In this document: positions 42,082 to 51,736 of the stretch, piece after piece | Position numbering within the stretch: the stretch's first letter is position 1 | Layout of the letters: every line of letters begins with the position of its first letter | Assembly (NCBI GenBank): GCA_963714425.1 | Contig: CAVQOI010000009.1 | Span: 1 to 64,000 of the forward strand | Direction of reading: 5' to 3' | Source of the DNA: DATCYX01 sp963714425 | GTDB taxonomy: Bacteria > Chloroflexota > Anaerolineae > Anaerolineales > UBA4823 | DNA length: 64,000 bases | The notes under the pieces: model-generated | What the model was told of the DNA's origin: nothing | The model's input: the letters and a program-made list of their open reading frames with translations, nothing else | Databases searched by the model: none | Translations under genes and position numbers: made by a program

Positions 42082-42768
42082 TCACAAGCCCAGACGCTTC
42101 TGCACTTTTTCGCCAGTCAGCTCGCGCAAGGCATCGGAAGCGACCCAGCCTGCGCTCCTGGATGGGATTTGCTGGATCTGCCGGGCAACTTCAATCGCCT
42201 TAGCATTCAAATTCCGGTTGCGCTTGCCGATGTTGCGCAGCGCCCAGTTGACCGCCTTCTTAACAAAGTTCCTTTCGTCAGTTGCCTCACGGATGATAAT
42301 AGGAAAATATTGCTCGAACTGCTCGTCGAGTGCGTGCTTATCATACCAGGCTAGCTCTGCCAGGAGCGCAAAAGCACAACGTTTGACGAATTCTTCCGTA
42401 CGCTCACTCCACTCGCTGATCTTCTGGTAGGCATAAGGTGTTTTGGAAAACAGCGCGCACACCTGATCGCACACATCCCATGAATCGAAATCAAGTACCC
42501 AGCGCTCAAGTTGTGTTTCGGTGACCTGGCTGGGGTCGTCAATAAAGCTCGCCAGGATGCGCGCCTCGTGGATGCCCGATTCCCATAACTGCAAAGCCAG
42601 AGCATGATTCTGCCCAATTTCCTTTGCCAGCGGGCGTAATGCATAGATCGAGATACCCAATGGTTTGTGCGGGTTGATTCCATAACGCTGCATGCCAGCT
42701 ACGTTAGCTGGGTTAGCCAGCGCCTGCAGCCGGGTGAGTACGTCCTCAGCAGTGGGTGTCGAGTTCAT
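42082..42768 (-). CDS. DNA alkylation repair protein, AlkD family
   Basis: 228 residues of HEAT-like helices. R-Y-G-I-N, then L-D-F-D-S-W97-D-V-C-D101 carries the Trp/Asp pair of AlkD, with the spacing of the Bacillus enzyme (Trp, Asp four later); F-V-K-K-A-V-N-W-A-L-R is the later helix. Members remove bulky or cationic 3- and 7-alkylpurines without base flipping. It sits between gatB and the M55 peptidase. With Tag, Ogt and ATL this is the fourth alkylation-related gene in the window. Confidence 0.87.
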   Translation of the reverse strand: MNSTPTAEDVLTRLQALANPANVAGMQRYGINPHKPLGISIYALRPLAKEIGQNHALALQLWESGIHEARILASFIDDPSQVTETQLERWVLDFDSWDVCDQVCALFSKTPYAYQKISEWSERTEEFVKRCAFALLAELAWYDKHALDEQFEQYFPIIIREATDERNFVKKAVNWALRNIGKRNRNLNAKAIEVARQIQQIPSRSAGWVASDALRELTGEKVQKRLGL

Positions 42769-42780
42769 CTTGAGCAGTTC

Positions 42781-43608
42781 TTACCCGCTTGCCAGGGCGA
42801 CCGCAGCGCGGAAGAGCAGGTACGCATCGGGCATCTGCGCTGCGCTGAACTCGATCCGCCGCCCATCCACGCGGTGAATTTCCGGCAATAGACTGGAGTG
42901 CTCAGCCATCTCAGAAGAATTAAATTCAACGATTCCCTTAATTGGCGCAGGGAGCTTGAACACAGGGGGCGCTTTGCCCGTTTTCAGGCGGCTCACAGCC
43001 CGCGTGGCAGCCTCGCAGATTTTCTCGTGTGAAACTCCAGGAGGCAGGCATTCGGCAGAGAAGCGCCCGGTGGCGCGTTTGACTACTGCTACCTCCACCG
43101 GTCCAAGCAGGTCCAACACCTCGCCGCACAACCTCTGGTCTCCGGAGACCATCACTATCGGAACACCAAAATGGCCGCACACCGCAGCATTCAATCCTGT
43201 CTCTCCAACAAGGATATCGTTCAGCCACACGTTCGCAACACAGCGGCTGGACCAGGTGTGGTCCAGGATGGCGTCTGCAGAGCCAGCGCGGGCGTGGTAC
43301 CCCACAAAGAAGACGCCATTAACATCCGACCCAATACCCTGTACCATCGAGAATGGTTTCGCATCGCCAGTGTTCAGGCGAACGCGCGGGTCCAGCTCTT
43401 CGAGCAGGATGTTGGCTCCGTTGTGATGCCCATCGGTGACGACGATCTCGTCCGCCCCGGCCTCAAAGGCTCCCTGGATTGCCGCATTTACATCCTGGGT
43501 CATCAAGCGGCGGAAGCGCGGATATTCGCTGTGCTCCGGTGAGACGTGATCCCAGCTCGTCACTCCGGTCACACCTTCCATATCGGCTGCGATCAGAAGC
43601 TTCGTCAT
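42781..43608 (-). CDS. M55-family D-aminopeptidase (DppA-like)
   Basis: 275 residues. The metal ligands align with DppA: D9 and E11 in A-A-D-M-E-G, H61 in T-D-G-H, H105 in V-G-Y-H-A, E136 in V-G-E-T-G, with almost the same spacing as the Bacillus enzyme. It probably cleaves D-amino-acid dipeptides from peptidoglycan turnover. Zn-dependent and cytoplasmic. It starts about 120 bases after gatA and ends 12 bases before the AlkD gene. Confidence 0.9.
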   Translation of the reverse strand: MTKLLIAADMEGVTGVTSWDHVSPEHSEYPRFRRLMTQDVNAAIQGAFEAGADEIVVTDGHHNGANILLEELDPRVRLNTGDAKPFSMVQGIGSDVNGVFFVGYHARAGSADAILDHTWSSRCVANVWLNDILVGETGLNAAVCGHFGVPIVMVSGDQRLCGEVLDLLGPVEVAVVKRATGRFSAECLPPGVSHEKICEAATRAVSRLKTGKAPPVFKLPAPIKGIVEFNSSEMAEHSSLLPEIHRVDGRRIEFSAAQMPDAYLLFRAAVALASG

Positions 43609-43729
43609 AGATGAAAGACCTCCACATCTGGCAAAAAAGCTGCAAACCGCTCGGAAACCAATATTTTTACGCCTTTCTCACAGAGCAGCTCACAAAATTC
43701 TACGGCTCTTCTCTTGCGAAAATCCAATC

Positions 43730-45331
43730 TCATGCCTTCTTCAAGATTGGTGGCCTCACACGCCGCCAGTTATCCGTCTCGGTTGCCTTTTCGTAAGCGC
43801 GGCCTATGCGCAGCAGGATATCTTCGGAGAAATCCGGGCCAAGCAGCTGGATGCCGACAGGCATGCCATCCTTATCGAACCCGGCAGGGAGCGAGAGTCC
43901 TGGTATCCCGGCGTGGTTGGCAGGCACGGTGAGCTGGTCGGCGTACTGCATCAGCACCGAATCACCATATACCGCGCCGATTGGGAAAGCTGAGGTGGGG
44001 GTGGTGGGGGTAAGCAGTGCTTGAAGCCGGTATTTCCCCAGCGGGTCAAAGATTTCATTGAAATCCCGCCGGATGAGCGTGCGCACGCGCAGGGCGCGGT
44101 TGTAATACTGCTCGCTGTATTGCGCTCCACTGACATACATACCCATCAAGATGCGCAGCTTGGGTTGCGCACCAAAGCCCTGGGCGCGCGTCTTGCGATA
44201 CATCTCCGCCAGGTCTGCCACCGGTTCCGGGGTGCGGTAGCCATATTTGACGCCGTCGTAGCGGTGCAGGTTGGAAGCCGCTTCGACACGCGATATAACG
44301 AAATAAACAGGGATGCCATAGCGAGTGTGTGGCATGGGCACGTCGTCGACGATGTCTGCGCCCATTTCCGCCAGGCGTCCGGCGGCGCGCAGTACAGCTT
44401 GCTCGATCTCTGGGACGATGTGCTCCTCGTGCAGCTCACCGGTCCTGGGATCGCTGAAGGAGATTCGGAAATAATCTGGCGATAGGCCGATGCGCATGCC
44501 ACGGATGCCTCGCTTAATCGCCTCCACATAATCGGGCACGGGCACGTCAGCCGCGGTGGCATCACGCCGGTCCGGTCCGGCGATCACCTGCAACATCAAT
44601 GCCGCGTCTGTCACATCTCGCGCTACCGGCCCAGGGCAATCCAGCGAGGAGCCGAAGGCGATCAGCCCGTAGCGTGAGACGCGCCCGTAGGTAGGCTTCA
44701 TGCCGACCACACCGCAGAAAGCTGCCGGCTGGCGGATGGAGCCTGCGGTGTCGGTGCCCAGGGAGAGGGCACCCTCGCCGGCAGCCACAGCGGCTGTGCT
44801 GCCTCCCGATGAGCCGCCTGGCACGCAACTCGTATTCCAAGGGTTGCGCGGTGAGGGCTGGAAAGCGGATGACTCGCTGGAGGAGCCGTAGGTAAACTCA
44901 TCCAGGTTGACTTTACCGAGCATGACCGCGCCCGCATCCAGCATGCGCTGCACGGGGGTGGCAGTATACGGTGCAATAAAATTGGCCAGGATGCGCGAGC
45001 CAGCCGTGGAGGGCGTGCCTTGCACGCAAAAGATATCCTTGACAGTGAAGGGAATGCCTGCCAGCGGGCCGACATCTTCTCCGGCTTCTACGCAGCGGTC
45101 GACCTCACGCGCCTGCTCCAAAGCCCGCTCTGGGGTCAATGAGATGAAGGCGTGGACGCGATCATCCGGCTCTGGAGTCGAGAGCCTGGAAGCCGAAACT
45201 TCCAATGAAGGTGCGTCGCCATCTACTGCGGCGATGCGATCCAGTGTGCCTTGCAGCAGATCGACCGCTTTTAACTTGCGCAGGCGAATATTTTCAACAA
45301 GCACGTGAGCGGGCAGGTCAATCAGTTCCAT
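43730..45331 (-). CDS. gatA: Aspartyl/glutamyl-tRNA amidotransferase subunit A
   Basis: 533 residues, somewhat longer than usual because of an acidic insert near residues 37-58. Amidase-signature catalytic triad: K98 in F-T-V-K-D, S174 in P-G-G-S-S-G-G-S, S198 in D-T-A-G-S-I-R. Provides ammonia from glutamine to GatB. Starts at the last of several ATGs in a short GGAACATGGAATATGGAAC-like repeat after gatC, so the precise start could be a few codons earlier. M55 peptidase and AlkD follow. Confidence 0.95.
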   Translation of the reverse strand: MELIDLPAHVLVENIRLRKLKAVDLLQGTLDRIAAVDGDAPSLEVSASRLSTPEPDDRVHAFISLTPERALEQAREVDRCVEAGEDVGPLAGIPFTVKDIFCVQGTPSTAGSRILANFIAPYTATPVQRMLDAGAVMLGKVNLDEFTYGSSSESSAFQPSPRNPWNTSCVPGGSSGGSTAAVAAGEGALSLGTDTAGSIRQPAAFCGVVGMKPTYGRVSRYGLIAFGSSLDCPGPVARDVTDAALMLQVIAGPDRRDATAADVPVPDYVEAIKRGIRGMRIGLSPDYFRISFSDPRTGELHEEHIVPEIEQAVLRAAGRLAEMGADIVDDVPMPHTRYGIPVYFVISRVEAASNLHRYDGVKYGYRTPEPVADLAEMYRKTRAQGFGAQPKLRILMGMYVSGAQYSEQYYNRALRVRTLIRRDFNEIFDPLGKYRLQALLTPTTPTSAFPIGAVYGDSVLMQYADQLTVPANHAGIPGLSLPAGFDKDGMPVGIQLLGPDFSEDILLRIGRAYEKATETDNWRRVRPPILKKA

Positions 45332-45379
45332 GTTCCATATTCCATGTTCCAGATTCCTCGATATAACGTACGTGGAACG

Positions 45380-45697
45380 TCACAGGTCAGTGTGCGGGAT
45401 CTCCGGGACGATGATGTAGCCTTCCTCTGTCTCCGGCGCTTGGGCCAGGATCTCCTCAGGATGGGGGTGCGGCAGCCATTCGTCCTGCCTGAGAGCGGGT
45501 GTCTTCTCGGGGGTATAGGGTACACCGTGCGATGCTGGTTCCGTGGTATCGTCAAGTGGGATGGCTTCCAGTTCCTGGATGGCTTTTAGCTGTTTATTGA
45601 GCTCTTTGCGCAGGTATTCGCTCTCATCAGGGGAGAGTTCCAGAGCGGCAAGCTGTACGAGATGGTCAAAGATTTCGGGTGTGATGAGGTCGGTCAT
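45380..45697 (-). CDS. gatC: Aspartyl/glutamyl-tRNA amidotransferase subunit C
   Basis: 105 residues. The L-A-A-L-E-L-S-P-D-E-S-E-Y-L-R-K-E-L segment and the later L-R-Q-D-E-W pattern (L-R-x-D) are the standard GatC belt that wraps GatA and GatB. It is the first gene of the leftward block; gatA follows after 48 bases. The opposite-strand acyl-CoA dehydrogenase starts about 160 bases away, so this is a divergent promoter region. Confidence 0.94.
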   Translation of the reverse strand: MTDLITPEIFDHLVQLAALELSPDESEYLRKELNKQLKAIQELEAIPLDDTTEPASHGVPYTPEKTPALRQDEWLPHPHPEEILAQAPETEEGYIIVPEIPHTDL

Positions 45698-45855
45698 TAC
45701 CGGGCTCCATAATTATGAAGGTTATCACAGCCAGTATAACCAACTCCGGGTGCCTGTCAAGAATTTAACCATCTGGCTTACGTAACCGAAATGATAACTC
45801 TCGCACAAAACTGCCATGCTATAATCAACCCGCATCGCCCAGCCAGGAGGACACA

Positions 45856-47025
45856 ATGACCAGCTACGGCTTGTTCCAGCTCAGTCCCGAACACGAGATG
45901 ATCCGCGCCGCCGCCCGTGACTTTGCCCAAAAAGAGATCGCCCCGATCGCCGCGCATTTCGACGAGACGGGCGATTTTCCTTCCCCAACGATCAAGAAGA
46001 TGGGTGAGATGGGATTTATGGGCATTGAGGTGCCGGAGCAGTACGGCGGAGCCGGCATGGACGCACTTGCATACGTGCTGGCGCTAGAAGAAGTATGCAA
46101 GGCAGACGCTGCACATGGCACCATCATGTCAGTGAACAACTCACTTTTCTGCCATGGTTTAGTCAAGTTCGGTAGCGAGCATCAAAAGAACAAATATCTG
46201 AAAGGTGTAGCGTCGGGCCAGGCGATCGGCGCCTACTCTCTTACAGAGCCCATGTCTGGATCGGATGCTGGGAACATGCGCACCCACGCTGAGCGCCGCG
46301 ACGACCATTACGTTCTCAACGGGCGAAAATCCTGGGTTACCAGCGCCCCAGTCGCTGACTACATCGTTGTCTTCAGCATGACCCAGCCAGAAAAGCGGCA
46401 CCGCGGCATCACCGCTTTCATTGTCGATGCCAACCTGCCAGGTTTTACGCGTGGCAAGAAGGAGCCTAAGCTGGGCATCCGCGCCTCCGCTACGAGCGAG
46501 ATCGCCTTTGAAGATTATCGGGTGCCTCTGGAAAACCGCTTAGGGGAAGAGGGCGAGGGCTTCAAGATCGCCATGACGGTGCTCGACGCCGGACGGATCG
46601 GCATCGCCTCCCAGGCGCTGGGCATCGCCGAGGCTGCCTACGAGGCCAGCTTGGCATACGCTACCGACAGAGAAGCGTTCGGGCAGAAAATTGGCGAATT
46701 CCAGGGCATTTCCTTCAAGTTGGCGGACATGAAAACGCGCATTGAAGCCGCCCGTCTGCTGGTTTACAACGCCGCCGTCGCGAAGGAAAGATCCAAGAAG
46801 AGCGGAGAGCGCTATACGCTTGAAGCGGCTATGGCTAAATTGTTCGCTTCCGAAACGGCAATGTTCGTGACCCACGCTGCGGTGCAGATCCACGCTGGGA
46901 TGGGTTACAGCAAAGAACTGCCCATTGAGCGCTACTTCCGAGACGCCAAGATCACAGAAATCTACGAGGGCACCAGCGAGATATTGCGCTTGGTAATCTC
47001 GCGCATGGAGACAGGCTTGCGATAA
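45856..47025 (+). CDS. Short-chain acyl-CoA dehydrogenase (butyryl-CoA-dehydrogenase-like)
   Basis: 389 residues. FAD- and substrate-binding patterns are complete: Y-S-L-T-E-P-M-S-G-S-D-A-G, W-V-T-S-A-P, and R-E-A-F-G-Q-K-I-G-E-F-Q. The catalytic base E371 is in I-Y-E-G-T-S-E, the position found in short- and medium-chain enzymes. AGGAGG lies 7 bases before the ATG, and a TATAAT at 45820-45825 gives a likely promoter. No etfAB genes are in the window. Together with thiolase and Hbd it fits butyrate-type acyl-CoA chemistry. Confidence 0.95.
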   Translation: MTSYGLFQLSPEHEMIRAAARDFAQKEIAPIAAHFDETGDFPSPTIKKMGEMGFMGIEVPEQYGGAGMDALAYVLALEEVCKADAAHGTIMSVNNSLFCHGLVKFGSEHQKNKYLKGVASGQAIGAYSLTEPMSGSDAGNMRTHAERRDDHYVLNGRKSWVTSAPVADYIVVFSMTQPEKRHRGITAFIVDANLPGFTRGKKEPKLGIRASATSEIAFEDYRVPLENRLGEEGEGFKIAMTVLDAGRIGIASQALGIAEAAYEASLAYATDREAFGQKIGEFQGISFKLADMKTRIEAARLLVYNAAVAKERSKKSGERYTLEAAMAKLFASETAMFVTHAAVQIHAGMGYSKELPIERYFRDAKITEIYEGTSEILRLVISRMETGLR

Positions 47026-47031
47026 ACTCCC

Positions 47032-50000
47032 ATGGAGACAGGTACGATCACAATCATCATCATCCTTACCCTGCTGGCAGCCATCGTGCTGGACATCTGG
47101 CTTCTGCGCCAGGCACGCCACTACATTAAAAAACACAATCTGGGAGATCAAACTGCTGGGAAAGGCGTCGTGATCCTCGGGGCTCACTCCTCGTTGCTCA
47201 CCTGGCTGAAACACTCGGCGTTATCTGCCCTGCATAAGCAAGCCCCACAAACCAGCCAGCTTGAGAAGGTAGACCAACAAAAAAGTTCGGAGAGCCAGCC
47301 TCAGGATGAGTTGGTCGATGACATCCCTTCCTTTCGCTGGCTGCTGCTCGAGCTAGGGTTGGTAGCATTGGTAGTCCTGCTGTATTGCGCCTCCATTCTC
47401 GATCTTGGAGAAAATACCAGGCTGCCCGGCAATGAATCGGAAGTATTTCAATCTCAGGACTGGGCGCTGGTGAACTCGCTGCGCCAGTCCGGGCGCTTCC
47501 CCATCTGGAATCCTTACCTGGGCAGCGGGCAGCCATACGTCGCCGACCCTATGGTGCACGTCTTTAACCCGGTCTCCACCATCCCGGTATTGTTGTTCGG
47601 CGTGCGGGATGGCTTCAAGGTGGGCGTATTCCTGAGTTTCTTGCTCGCCGCATTCGGCATGTGGTGGCTGGGACGCGTACTTGGGCTGTCGCAGCCTGCG
47701 CGCTTATATGCCGCTCTATTATTTACCTTCGCCGGGCAGCCTGTGGCGCGCTTCTTCCAGGGAGAATACCTGTTTATTCTGGGCTTTGCCTGGATTCCTT
47801 GGACGTTAGGCAGCTTGCTTATGTTAGTCAAAACCCGACGCCGCACGTATGGGGCGACAGCAGCTATTTCACTGGCGCTGCTATTTTTCTCGGGGAACGT
47901 CTATTACGCCTTCTATATGCTCATTCTGATTGCGCTGTTTTTCCTGGTATTTGTCTTCAAGCTCCAACCTCGCAAACCGTTTCTCCTTGTCGACCGCAAG
48001 CTTGTGCTGACCTTGTCCATGGTTGGTGTACTCACCCTGGGTTTAGTATCTATCCAGCTCCTCCCTCTGGTCGAGTTATGGCCGCGCATAGGAAGATCGC
48101 TGGAGGTGGTTGCGCCGCATACCATTGATCAGATCTATCTGGACTTAACCTCAAAAGACACCTTCCGACCGGATGCTTACAATGCCCACCCGGCACGTGA
48201 GGAGTTCTATGCATATATTGGCAATATCCCTATCCTGGCGATGCTGTTATTGCCAATCGCCTTGTGGAAACGCGACCGAAAGCCGATTGTATTCTTTGCC
48301 TTGTTACTGCTGTTTACAGTACTGTGGATTGACCTGGAATCCATGCCCTGGAACCAGGCATTCAGGGAGACAAGGTCTCTAGCACAATTCAGCATGCTGC
48401 TGCGCATACTCGTCTACACAAGCTTTGCAATTATTTTGCTCGGGGCTATCGGGATCGATACAGCTTGGAGATCCCTCTTTTCACAATCGCAATCGTCCAA
48501 TTCTAGCGTGAGAGGTATTGTAAGCCGTGCCGCTGCAAATATCTTACTTGCCACCCTGGTTGTGCTCATCCTGGTTAGCGTTGGGGATGTATACCAGACC
48601 AACCGCAAGTATGTGGGAACGCAAGCCGTTGACCCAGCAATCTACCGAGCCACGCGCTGGCTGCGCCAACACGATCTTTCAGATTACTACATCCGGGTCA
48701 ACCCAAACAATTCCTCACACGATGCAGTGATGGCAGCAGGGCTGCGATTCATCGAGCTCTGGTATCCCTTTGGAGAGATCCGTAAGCACGAAGGACAGGT
48801 CAACACACGGGCAATTAATGCGGGACCGAATTATATTGTCCAAAACGCCACTCAGCCGCTGATATACCCCAATATGAGCCTGATCCAGCAGATCGATGGT
48901 TTCAATATCTACACCCTTCCGCTCAGCTTACCCTACGCATTTTCTGTCAAACGGGCAACTTTGACGCAAAGCGATAATCCGGCACCTCTCGAAACTCATG
49001 AAGTCATCAAGCAGACCAGCTTCACACCCGGTCCAAATAGTGTGGAGGTAATCGCCAGCGCCCAGGAAGATGAGATCCTGGTGTTATTGACCACCCACTA
49101 TCCGGGGTGGCAGGTGCGTGTTGACGACCGTCCAGCAGATTTGCTTAACGCTGGTGGCTACCTTGGCGTAAAATTGTTACCCGGCGTGCACAGGTACGCA
49201 TTCTCGTTCAAGCCAAGCTCGTTCTATATCGGGTTAGTACTCAGCCTGATCAGCGCAATTCTGATCCTGGGATTGCTCATTGCCGATACCCGCCCCTCCT
49301 GGAACAGGGCATTTGACTATCTTAAGATTTCTCCGGGGAGGTTGCATGGTTGGCTGCGGGAGCTGCAGCACTCCCTCTTCGCAGGCAGGTCCTTCACCGG
49401 GGCTGTATATAAGGATGGAAGCCTGCATCCTGATAAGGCACTCAATATTGACGAAGGCGCCAGCGTTCGCGTGGAGATTGAGCCAATGAGTGGAGTGCTA
49501 TCGCAACCTCGATTGGCATTCCGACGCTGGACATGGGCGACCAGCGATCTGACTGGCATACTGATTAAATCGATCTCCTTGGCAGCGTTGCTCTCCACGG
49601 CTGCATTGCTCATCTATGCCGTCACGCGCTTTTACGCCTTGGAAAGCTATCCAATCTATTTCTTTGGTGATGAAGCGGTTCAGACTGTGTATGGTGAGAA
49701 CCTGATCGCGAATCGCTTCCACAGCCAGGATGGTACGCTCCTTCCTATGTACGTCGACTTTGCCGGTAACCGCTGGGCGCCGCTCCTCTCCATGTACTTC
49801 CATGCTCTTTCGCTGACCTTATTCGGAAAATCGGTCCTGGTCAGCCGGGCAACATCAGCCCTTATTAGCCTTCTGAGCGTAGGATCTGTTGGCTTGATTT
49901 TGCACAAATTCTTTAAGGCGCGTTTCGCCTGGGCTGGCATGTTGCTGGTCGCAGTCACGCCTGCCTGGTTCCTGCACTCCAGGACAGCTTTTGAGACGGT

Positions 50001-51591
50001 AATGACCACATCCTTCTATGCGACCTTCCTGCTGTTCTATCTTCTCTACCGATACAAATCCCCGGGCTACCTGTACGGTGCAGTGGTTTTTGGCGCAATG
50101 ACCTTCTACACATACTCAAACGCCCAGGCGATCATCGTGGTAGCCGCGGGACTGCTATTTCTATCTGATTTTCGCTACCACTGGGGCAACCGCGAAATTG
50201 TGCTCAAAGCGCTGGTCCTGGCAGCAATCCTGGCGATCCCCTTCATTCAATTCCGAATGACCCGCCCACAGGCGATTGTTGAACACCTGCGGACGATCGG
50301 CTCCTTCTGGTACCAGGATGTACCTACGTCTACCAAGATACTGACATTTGCCGGCAATTACCTTTACGGGCTCAGCCCGCAGTATTGGTTCCTTCCCAAT
50401 GCACATGACCTGCAACGCCACCGCATGTTGGGGTTCGGGCACATGCAAACACTGGTATTCCCACTTGTACTGCTGGGCCTGGCGGTATGCATCGCTAACT
50501 GGCGCTCATCTGCCCACCGGACTGTAGTCCTGGCTGCTCTGGCGACACCGGTCGGGGCTGCCATGCTGGATATCGGCATCGCCCGCGTGCTGGCTTTTAT
50601 TATTCCAGCAAACCTGATGGCTGCCATAGGCTTGGAGTGGTTGTTGGAGCGCGTGAAGAGTCGTCTGCCGTACCGTGCGGTGGCACTGGTTTTATTCGCC
50701 CTCCTGGCTTGGGCAAACATCGCTCTGCTGCGCACAGCGCTGGTGGATGGCCCTCTCTGGTTCCGGGATTATGGCTTATACGGGATGCAGTACGGGGCAC
50801 GCCAGTTATTCGAAGAAGCCATCCCGAGATACCTGGCAGATGAACCAGATACCCAGATATTGGTATCCCCTACCTGGGCAAATGGTTCGGAGAACTTTCT
50901 GGGTTTCTTCCTCACCCCCGAGGAGCGTAAGCGTGTCAGAATGGAAGGAGTTGGGTCATATTTATTCAAGCAACTCCCATTGGATGAAAATATGCTCTTC
51001 GCAATAACCGCAAGCGAATACCAGGGTGCCAGGACAAGCACCAAGTTTGGCTCTATTGAATCACTAGAGATGATCCCGTATCCAGACGGGACTCCAGGCT
51101 TTTATTTCGTACGCCTGGCATATGCCGAGAACGCGGAGGCGATCTTTGTCCAAGAGGAGCAGGCGCGCAAACAATTGGTTGTGGAGAACGTCACTCTGGA
51201 TGGTCAGAGCGTGGAATTACGCTACTCCCAGATCGATATGGGCGCCTCGTCTCTCATGTTTGATGGGGATGCTTTTACCCTGATGCGTGGCAGAGAGGCG
51301 AACCCTTTCATCTTGGAGTTTCACTTCCCCAATCCCCGCACCATCAGTGGGATTGAAGGAAATGTAGGGCCGATTAATGTCACACTGACTGCTCGTCTTT
51401 ATGCTCAAGCTGACGGCTCGCCGGTGACCAGCAACCATACCTTCATGAATGCCACCACAGGCACTTCAAGTTTTACTTTACTCTTCGACAACGCCCCCGA
51501 GACCGTTACCAAAGTCCGCCTGGAGATCCTGAATATTCAAGGCGGAGAAACAGACAATATTCACATCCGGGAACTCCATTTGCTCCCATGA
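47032..51591 (+). CDS. Giant bipartite membrane glycosyltransferase: YfhO-like half fused to a GT39/ArnT-like half
   Basis: 1519 residues. Residues about 100-780 resemble YfhO-family membrane proteins: many helices, the loop N-E-S-E-V-F-Q-S-Q-D-W, W-N-P-Y-L-G-S-G-Q-P-Y, and a soluble segment with L-T-T-H-Y-P-G-W-Q-V. A soluble stretch (about 790-850) joins it to a second GT-C unit (about 855-1290) opening with F-F-G-D-E-A near residue 880, the acidic first-loop motif of PMT/ArnT-type transferases. About 150 residues of beta-rich sequence close the chain. The substrate is probably a polyprenyl-phosphate sugar and the acceptor a surface glycan or protein; this is inferred from the family. It starts 6 bases after the acyl-CoA dehydrogenase. 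Confidence 0.82.
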   Translation: METGTITIIIILTLLAAIVLDIWLLRQARHYIKKHNLGDQTAGKGVVILGAHSSLLTWLKHSALSALHKQAPQTSQLEKVDQQKSSESQPQDELVDDIPSFRWLLLELGLVALVVLLYCASILDLGENTRLPGNESEVFQSQDWALVNSLRQSGRFPIWNPYLGSGQPYVADPMVHVFNPVSTIPVLLFGVRDGFKVGVFLSFLLAAFGMWWLGRVLGLSQPARLYAALLFTFAGQPVARFFQGEYLFILGFAWIPWTLGSLLMLVKTRRRTYGATAAISLALLFFSGNVYYAFYMLILIALFFLVFVFKLQPRKPFLLVDRKLVLTLSMVGVLTLGLVSIQLLPLVELWPRIGRSLEVVAPHTIDQIYLDLTSKDTFRPDAYNAHPAREEFYAYIGNIPILAMLLLPIALWKRDRKPIVFFALLLLFTVLWIDLESMPWNQAFRETRSLAQFSMLLRILVYTSFAIILLGAIGIDTAWRSLFSQSQSSNSSVRGIVSRAAANILLATLVVLILVSVGDVYQTNRKYVGTQAVDPAIYRATRWLRQHDLSDYYIRVNPNNSSHDAVMAAGLRFIELWYPFGEIRKHEGQVNTRAINAGPNYIVQNATQPLIYPNMSLIQQIDGFNIYTLPLSLPYAFSVKRATLTQSDNPAPLETHEVIKQTSFTPGPNSVEVIASAQEDEILVLLTTHYPGWQVRVDDRPADLLNAGGYLGVKLLPGVHRYAFSFKPSSFYIGLVLSLISAILILGLLIADTRPSWNRAFDYLKISPGRLHGWLRELQHSLFAGRSFTGAVYKDGSLHPDKALNIDEGASVRVEIEPMSGVLSQPRLAFRRWTWATSDLTGILIKSISLAALLSTAALLIYAVTRFYALESYPIYFFGDEAVQTVYGENLIANRFHSQDGTLLPMYVDFAGNRWAPLLSMYFHALSLTLFGKSVLVSRATSALISLLSVGSVGLILHKFFKARFAWAGMLLVAVTPAWFLHSRTAFETVMTTSFYATFLLFYLLYRYKSPGYLYGAVVFGAMTFYTYSNAQAIIVVAAGLLFLSDFRYHWGNREIVLKALVLAAILAIPFIQFRMTRPQAIVEHLRTIGSFWYQDVPTSTKILTFAGNYLYGLSPQYWFLPNAHDLQRHRMLGFGHMQTLVFPLVLLGLAVCIANWRSSAHRTVVLAALATPVGAAMLDIGIARVLAFIIPANLMAAIGLEWLLERVKSRLPYRAVALVLFALLAWANIALLRTALVDGPLWFRDYGLYGMQYGARQLFEEAIPRYLADEPDTQILVSPTWANGSENFLGFFLTPEERKRVRMEGVGSYLFKQLPLDENMLFAITASEYQGARTSTKFGSIESLEMIPYPDGTPGFYFVRLAYAENAEAIFVQEEQARKQLVVENVTLDGQSVELRYSQIDMGASSLMFDGDAFTLMRGREANPFILEFHFPNPRTISGIEGNVGPINVTLTARLYAQADGSPVTSNHTFMNATTGTSSFTLLFDNAPETVTKVRLEILNIQGGETDNIHIRELHLLP

Positions 51592-51736
51592 AACCTATTG
51601 TAGAAATCATTTTCCCGGCGTATCCAGGAGCCGGCAATCTGCCGCGCTGCCGGGAAGTGAATAATTCCCAGCCACCCACATCATAGGTAACGGTTGGGCA
51701 ATTCACACTACTCTCTGAGAGGCTAAGGAGGAGGAA

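Noticed and set aside
45322..45555. Leftward ORF ending in a repeated M-E-Y-G-T-W-N
   Set aside because: Wrong frame of gatC plus the intergenic repeat.
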